From Actinomadura sp. NBRC 104412 (GTDB taxonomy: Bacteria > Actinomycetota > Actinomycetes > Streptosporangiales > Streptosporangiaceae), in the NCBI RefSeq assembly GCF_030269515.1, contig NZ_BSTM01000013.1:62001-126000 (forward strand): 64,000 bases of DNA, written 5' to 3'. Shown one piece after another: positions 60,212 through 64,000 of the stretch. The first letter of the stretch is position 1, and every line of letters starts with the position of its first letter. Both the position numbers and the translations under genes were made by a program. The notes below the pieces were generated by a model that had not been told where the DNA came from, searched no databases, and was given only the letters and a program-made list of their open reading frames with translations.

Positions 60212-60885
60212 ATCGCGCCGCCTTCGACGACACCGCTCTCACCACCGCGTGGCAGGCGGCGTCCCTCATGCTCGGCTACCCCGACACGGAACTGCTGGCC
60301 CGCAGACCTCTGCTGCGCCGGGCCGTCGCCACGCTGCCGCCCGCGGCCGGTGTGCCGCTCAGCCGTTTCCTCGACCATCTGGACGGCACGCCGCCCCAGG
60401 AACTGGCCGCCGACTACGTCGCCACCTTCGACCACCGCAAACGCGGCTGCCTCTACCTCACCTATTACGCCTACGGCGACACCCGCAAGCGAGGCATGGC
60501 GCTGCTGCGGTTCAAGCATGCCTACCGCTCGTCCGGCCTCGTCCTAAACGACGGCGAACTGCCCGACCACCTGGCCGTCGTCCTGGAGTTCGCCGCCACC
60601 GGCGACCTCCGCGAGGGGCGGCGGCTCCTGCTCGAACACCGCGCCGGGCTGGAGCTGCTGCGCCTGGATCTGAACGACACGGGGTCCCCATGGGCCCACG
60701 TCCTGGACGCGGTGTCGGCGACCCTGCCGCCGCTGAGCGGGCGCGACCGCGACGCTCTCACCCGTCTGATCGCCGAAGGCCCGCCCGAGGAGGAGGTCGG
60801 TCTCGCCCCCTACGGCGATCCGGAAGGCGATCCGGACGAGGGCAGGGTCTTCCTTCCCACGCCACACCTCGGAGGCTTCCCGTGA
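60208..60885 (+). CDS. narJ: Nitrate reductase molybdenum cofactor assembly chaperone
   Basis: 225 aa, NarJ/TorD-type helical chaperone: WQAASLMLGYPDTELL near the start, DYVATFDHRKRGCLYLTYYAYGDTRKRGMALLRFKHAYR and LPDHLAVVLEFAATGD, all typical of actinobacterial NarJ. Binds apo-NarG and helps molybdenum cofactor and FS0 insertion; not in the final complex. The ATG overlaps the narH stop, and its stop overlaps the narI GTG, with GGAGG just before. Confidence 0.94.
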   Translation: MNRAAFDDTALTTAWQAASLMLGYPDTELLARRPLLRRAVATLPPAAGVPLSRFLDHLDGTPPQELAADYVATFDHRKRGCLYLTYYAYGDTRKRGMALLRFKHAYRSSGLVLNDGELPDHLAVVLEFAATGDLREGRRLLLEHRAGLELLRLDLNDTGSPWAHVLDAVSATLPPLSGRDRDALTRLIAEGPPEEEVGLAPYGDPEGDPDEGRVFLPTPHLGGFP

Positions 60886-61643
60886 TCGGCAGCGCGCCGG
60901 CGGAGGGCGGCCAGGCGGGCCCCGCGGACGTCCTGCTGTGGGTCGCGCTGCCCTACGTCACTCTTGCGATCTTCGTCCTCGGGCATGTGTGGCGTTACCG
61001 CTACGACAAGTTCGGCTGGACGACCCGCTCGTCCCAGCTCTACGAGAACCGGCTGCTGCGCGCCGGCAGCCCGCTGTTCCACTTCGGCATCCTGGTCGTC
61101 CTGCTCGGCCACGTCGGCGGGCTGGTCATCCCCGACACCTGGACGGAGGCCGCCGGCATCGGCGAGCACGCCTACCACGTGACCGCCGTGACGCTCGGCA
61201 CCATCGCCGGCTTCTGCACCCTCGCGGGACTGGGCATCCTGATCTACCGCCGCCGCACCGTGGGGCCGGTCTTCTCCGCCACCACCCGCAACGACAAGCT
61301 GATGTACGCCGTCCTCACGCTGGTGATCGTGCTGGGCCTGGCCGCCACGGTCGCGGCCAACCTCGCCGGCGGCGGCTACGACTACCGCCACACCGTCTCC
61401 CCCTGGTTCAGGTCGATCTTCTACCTGCGTCCCGACCCGGACCTCATGACGGGCGTCCCGATCCTGTTCCGGCTGCACGCGCTCAGCGCGCTGCTGCTGT
61501 TCTGCATCTGGCCGTTCACCCGGCTGGTGCACATGCTCACCGCGCCGGTCGGCTATCTGACCCGCCCCTACATCGTCTACCGGAGCCGGGACGCACGGCT
61601 GGGGGCACGCGCACCCGTCCGCGGCTGGGAACGCACCCCCTAG
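60882..61643 (+). CDS. narI: Respiratory nitrate reductase gamma subunit (cytochrome b)
   Basis: 253 aa from a GTG overlapping the narJ stop (GTGA). Five membrane helices; haem-ligand His residues lie in FHFGILVVLLGHVGGLVI and in FRLHALSALLLFCIWPFTRLVHMLTAP. Oxidises menaquinol and passes electrons to NarH. The conserved tail TRPYIVYRSRD is present. It is the last gene of the operon and converges with a lipoprotein gene; no clear terminator hairpin was found in the 29-base gap. Confidence 0.95.
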   Translation: MIGSAPAEGGQAGPADVLLWVALPYVTLAIFVLGHVWRYRYDKFGWTTRSSQLYENRLLRAGSPLFHFGILVVLLGHVGGLVIPDTWTEAAGIGEHAYHVTAVTLGTIAGFCTLAGLGILIYRRRTVGPVFSATTRNDKLMYAVLTLVIVLGLAATVAANLAGGGYDYRHTVSPWFRSIFYLRPDPDLMTGVPILFRLHALSALLLFCIWPFTRLVHMLTAPVGYLTRPYIVYRSRDARLGARAPVRGWERTP

Positions 61644-61672
61644 GTCTGTGACAGAGGCTGCGTAGTCACGGG

Positions 61673-62485
61673 TCAATGCGCCGGGACGCTGATCTGCTGC
61701 GGCTTGCCGTGCTCATGCAGCGTGAGCTTCGCCTTGAAGGTCACGAGCACCCCCCGGGTCATGTCCTTGTTTCCCACAGGGAATTCGCTCTCGACCTCCA
61801 GGAGCCGGGGGCGGTCCTGATCGTCCACGAAGAGCCTGAGCTGGATCACCGCATCGCGCGGGTAGACCTTGCGTGCGATGTCGCGGAGATCCGGGACGTC
61901 TTCGAGGCAATCGTCCACCGTGCAGGAGATCCAGTATCTGCGCGTCTTCATACCCGCCGTTGTGGTCGGGGACGGCGGTCCGGCCAGGGTGCCCTTGCTC
62001 CGGAACATCGCCGCGACCATGGTCGTTCGCAGCATCGCCCCGGTGGCGGCAGGGTCGAGCCCGCGATCCCCCACCACCGCCGCCGGCGCGGGGAGGGTTC
62101 GCCATTTGGACGATTGCAGAGTGTTACGGACGTACGTGCGGTCTCCCACGACGATCACGCGGACGGCCCCGTTGCGGACGAGGTCCTCGTTGTACTCCCG
62201 TTCGATCGTGGTGGTGACCGACCGCAGGTCCAGGTCGGTGGCGGGGTGACCCGGATCGGAGCGCTGGACGCCCCGCATCTCCGCGTTCATCTTGATCGGC
62301 GGGAAACCCATGCCGTTGACGAACACCTTGACCTCGACATCGGCCCGGTGCGGCTGTTCCAAACCGCTGATGGCCCTTTTCAGGTGCTGGTAGTCATCCT
62401 GCCGAGGATCCTTCGCGTTCTGCCCGCAGCCGGTCAGGACCAGCGCCACGACTCCCGCTACGGCGCACGCGGCACGCCAATTCAT
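61673..62485 (-). CDS. Putative lipoprotein
   Basis: 270 aa. The signal peptide ends in the lipobox LTGC (Cys about residue 20), followed by a Gln/Asp-rich linker. The mature domain alternates strands (VEVKVFVNGMGFPPIKMNAEMR; DLRSVTTTIEREYNED; VIVVGDRTYVRNTLQSSKWRTLP) in a pattern like LppX/LprG-type half-barrels found in actinobacteria. It is therefore possibly a lipid or hydrophobic-ligand carrier. The ATG at 62485 has a GGGAGA site; one at 62500 does not. Family assignment is tentative. Confidence 0.7.
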   Translation of the reverse strand: MNWRAACAVAGVVALVLTGCGQNAKDPRQDDYQHLKRAISGLEQPHRADVEVKVFVNGMGFPPIKMNAEMRGVQRSDPGHPATDLDLRSVTTTIEREYNEDLVRNGAVRVIVVGDRTYVRNTLQSSKWRTLPAPAAVVGDRGLDPAATGAMLRTTMVAAMFRSKGTLAGPPSPTTTAGMKTRRYWISCTVDDCLEDVPDLRDIARKVYPRDAVIQLRLFVDDQDRPRLLEVESEFPVGNKDMTRGVLVTFKAKLTLHEHGKPQQISVPAH

Positions 62486-62521
62486 CGCGTTCTCCCTCAT
62501 GGTTGCTTTTGAGCGCGCCGC

Positions 62522-63850
62522 TCACCGGTAGCGGATGATGACCGGGGTGCCGGTGACCTGCACGGACTGGCCCGGCTGTACGGGCTGCGGCGATGCGCCG
62601 ATGCGCTCGGCCTCGTAGGTGGTCGGTCCGGTGGGATAGCTGACCGACCCTTGCCCGGTCCAGCGGATGACGGCGTACTCACCGGTCTGATAGGCGAAAC
62701 CGCACTGCCACATGTCGGGAGGCAGCCCGTAGGCGGTGCCGTGGCCGCAATACCGGATGGACGCGCCCTTCATCCAGCCGACGAGCTGCGTCACCGCGTG
62801 CCCGGCGATCGTCGGTTCCCGTCCCGCGTCCTGGAGCTTGAGTCCGAGGCCGTCCTCGCCCCAGCCGTAGTAGTAGGACCTGCCGAGCCGGTTGTAGAGG
62901 CCCATGAGGAAATAGCGGGTCACCCAGTCCGCGGCCTGGCGGTCGGTGCCGGGGAACGGATCGGCCTCGGGCTCCTCGGTGGTCTCGGTGTCCCAGATCG
63001 GCTTGGTGACGCCCCGGCCGGCCAGCACCGAACGTGCCGTGGCGACCATGTCCTCGGCGCGCTCCGGCCAGACGATCGCGTGATCGGTGCCGTCCGTGTA
63101 GAGGTGGACGGCGACCCGGTCGGCGTAGGTGTAACCGCCGAGTTCGGCGAACCGGCGCATCCAATCCCGCACCTCCGTCCGGTGCAGCATGGTCGCGCTC
63201 GGGCTGACGACCAGTGCGGACGGGTCCACCGACTTGATGATCTGGTAGGCCCGGCGCGCCATGTCCCGCATCTGCTCCACGGTGCCGCCGTAGTAGCCGG
63301 GGTGCGTGGCCTCGTTCCACAGTTCGTACGCCTCGATGCGGCCCTTGTAACGGGTCACGACGCGGTGGACGTAGTCGTCCCAATCGCTCAAATCTTCAGG
63401 CGGTTCGATGGTGCAGGGCTCGCTGTACTTGCAGGGGTCGCCCTGCGGGTTGGCCCACAGCGGGGTCTGACCCATCGTGTAGAGGACCGGCAGCCCCTTG
63501 GACCGCGCCCCGTCCACCAGGGCGTCGAGTGTCGACCAGTTGTACACGTCCTGCTGCGGTTCGATGGTCGACCAGCGCGTCGCGTCGTCCCAGAGCCGGA
63601 CCGCGCCGACATCGATGGTCGGCATGCTCCCGTCGCCGACCCCCACGATGTCGACGCCGAAGCCGACCTTGCCGACGGGAACCGGCGGATCCGCCGACCA
63701 GCCGCCCGACGACCGCGATGCCGCGCCCGCCGCGCGAGCCGTATGAGCGGCACCGGCCGACGCGCCGCCGCCCGGATCCGGCGCGGCGATCGCGGTGAAC
63801 GCGGCCAGAGCCGCGACCGTTGCGATGACGCCGATGACGTTCCGGAGCAT
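62522..63850 (-). CDS. Secreted clan-A glycoside hydrolase (GH39/GH5-like)
   Basis: 442 aa. N-terminal signal peptide, then an Ala/Gly-rich linker to about residue 60. The TIM-barrel catalytic domain has the acid/base Glu180 in AYELWNEATHPGYYGG and the probable nucleophile Glu289 in KPIWDTETTEEP. AVRLWDDATRWSTIEPQQDVYNW is the typical barrel start of GH39-like enzymes. The last 90 residues form a beta-rich domain. Polysaccharide or glycoside substrate unknown. The next gene downstream, the lipoprotein gene, starts 37 bases after the stop. Confidence 0.83.
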   Translation of the reverse strand: MLRNVIGVIATVAALAAFTAIAAPDPGGGASAGAAHTARAAGAASRSSGGWSADPPVPVGKVGFGVDIVGVGDGSMPTIDVGAVRLWDDATRWSTIEPQQDVYNWSTLDALVDGARSKGLPVLYTMGQTPLWANPQGDPCKYSEPCTIEPPEDLSDWDDYVHRVVTRYKGRIEAYELWNEATHPGYYGGTVEQMRDMARRAYQIIKSVDPSALVVSPSATMLHRTEVRDWMRRFAELGGYTYADRVAVHLYTDGTDHAIVWPERAEDMVATARSVLAGRGVTKPIWDTETTEEPEADPFPGTDRQAADWVTRYFLMGLYNRLGRSYYYGWGEDGLGLKLQDAGREPTIAGHAVTQLVGWMKGASIRYCGHGTAYGLPPDMWQCGFAYQTGEYAVIRWTGQGSVSYPTGPTTYEAERIGASPQPVQPGQSVQVTGTPVIIRYR

Positions 63851-64000
63851 GGCGACGTCCCCCGTTCGTTCCTTCGTGATGCCGCTGGTGACTCGTGCGC
63901 CGAGCACGGGATCCATGCCACCCGTTCACGGATCCGCACCAATGGGTAGCGCGCCGCGCCTATCCGATCGCTATCAGGCGCCTGTCCCCGCTGTTCAGGA

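Noticed and set aside
1-64000. CRISPR arrays, tRNA or rRNA genes, complete insertion sequences
   Set aside because: No regularly spaced repeats, no cloverleaf-like or CCA-ended segments, and no intact transposase or integrase with terminal repeats were found on reading both strands.

Overview
The window is very GC-rich (about 70 % by eye). It has GTG/TTG starts, ATGA-type stop/start overlaps, several TetR/GntR regulators and actinobacterial NarGHJI, DosR-box and Acg-type genes. This points to a filamentous or soil actinomycete. A Streptosporangiales genus such as Actinomadura is my guess; nothing in the window fixes the genus. No rRNA, tRNA, CRISPR array, complete insertion sequence or replication origin was seen.

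Layout. 0.03-2.4 kb: two secreted proteins (alpha/beta hydrolase, PQQ-type propeller) closed by a strong terminator. 2.5-3.1 kb: no recognisable gene. 3.1-7.0 kb: two divergent TetR/SDR pairs, each with palindromic operators between the genes, a Gdx/SugE-type exporter and a decayed IS5-family transposase. 7.1-25.7 kb: a catabolic island with a GntR/FCD regulator, four acyl-CoA dehydrogenases in two overlapping pairs, a Baeyer-Villiger monooxygenase, three SDRs, an acyl-CoA ligase, an enoyl-CoA hydratase-like protein, a branched-chain-type ABC transporter (LivF, fused LivM-LivG, LivH, binding lipoprotein) and a CocE/NonD hydrolase. The probable logic is import of a cyclic or branched carbonyl compound, oxygen insertion, ester hydrolysis, CoA activation and beta-oxidation. 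The substrate is unknown.

25.8-28.3 kb: a hypoxia/dormancy module (Acg-like nitroreductase, CBS-BON protein, HPF-like protein) with three DosR/DevR-like boxes. 28.3-29.5 kb: HXXEE membrane protein and AlkB. 29.5-38.7 kb: allophanate hydrolase, urea/guanidine carboxylase, two DUF1989 proteins (carboxyguanidine deiminase type), TetR and a sodium:solute symporter. This is a likely guanidine- or urea-nitrogen operon, with similar operator sites before the operon and the symporter.

39.5-50.2 kb: crotonase, CaiB-type CoA-transferase, HyuB/HyuA-type carboxylase-hydantoinase subunits, a CdaR/PucR-like regulator, class II HMG-CoA reductase and HMG-CoA lyase. These fit acetoacetate/HMG-CoA-centred catabolism. 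50.3-51.5 kb: an ArsR-ArsC fusion gene and a glyoxalase-fold protein. 51.5-51.9 kb: two truncated genes (thiolase and HpcH/HpaI aldolase tails) meeting tail to tail.

52.0-61.6 kb: CtaG and DUF2243 proteins divergent from a respiratory nitrate reductase operon in which narK and narG form one uninterrupted reading frame, followed by narH, narJ and narI. A DosR-like box lies in the divergent promoter region, tying the operon to the 26-28 kb module. 61.7-63.9 kb: a lipoprotein and a secreted clan-A glycoside hydrolase.
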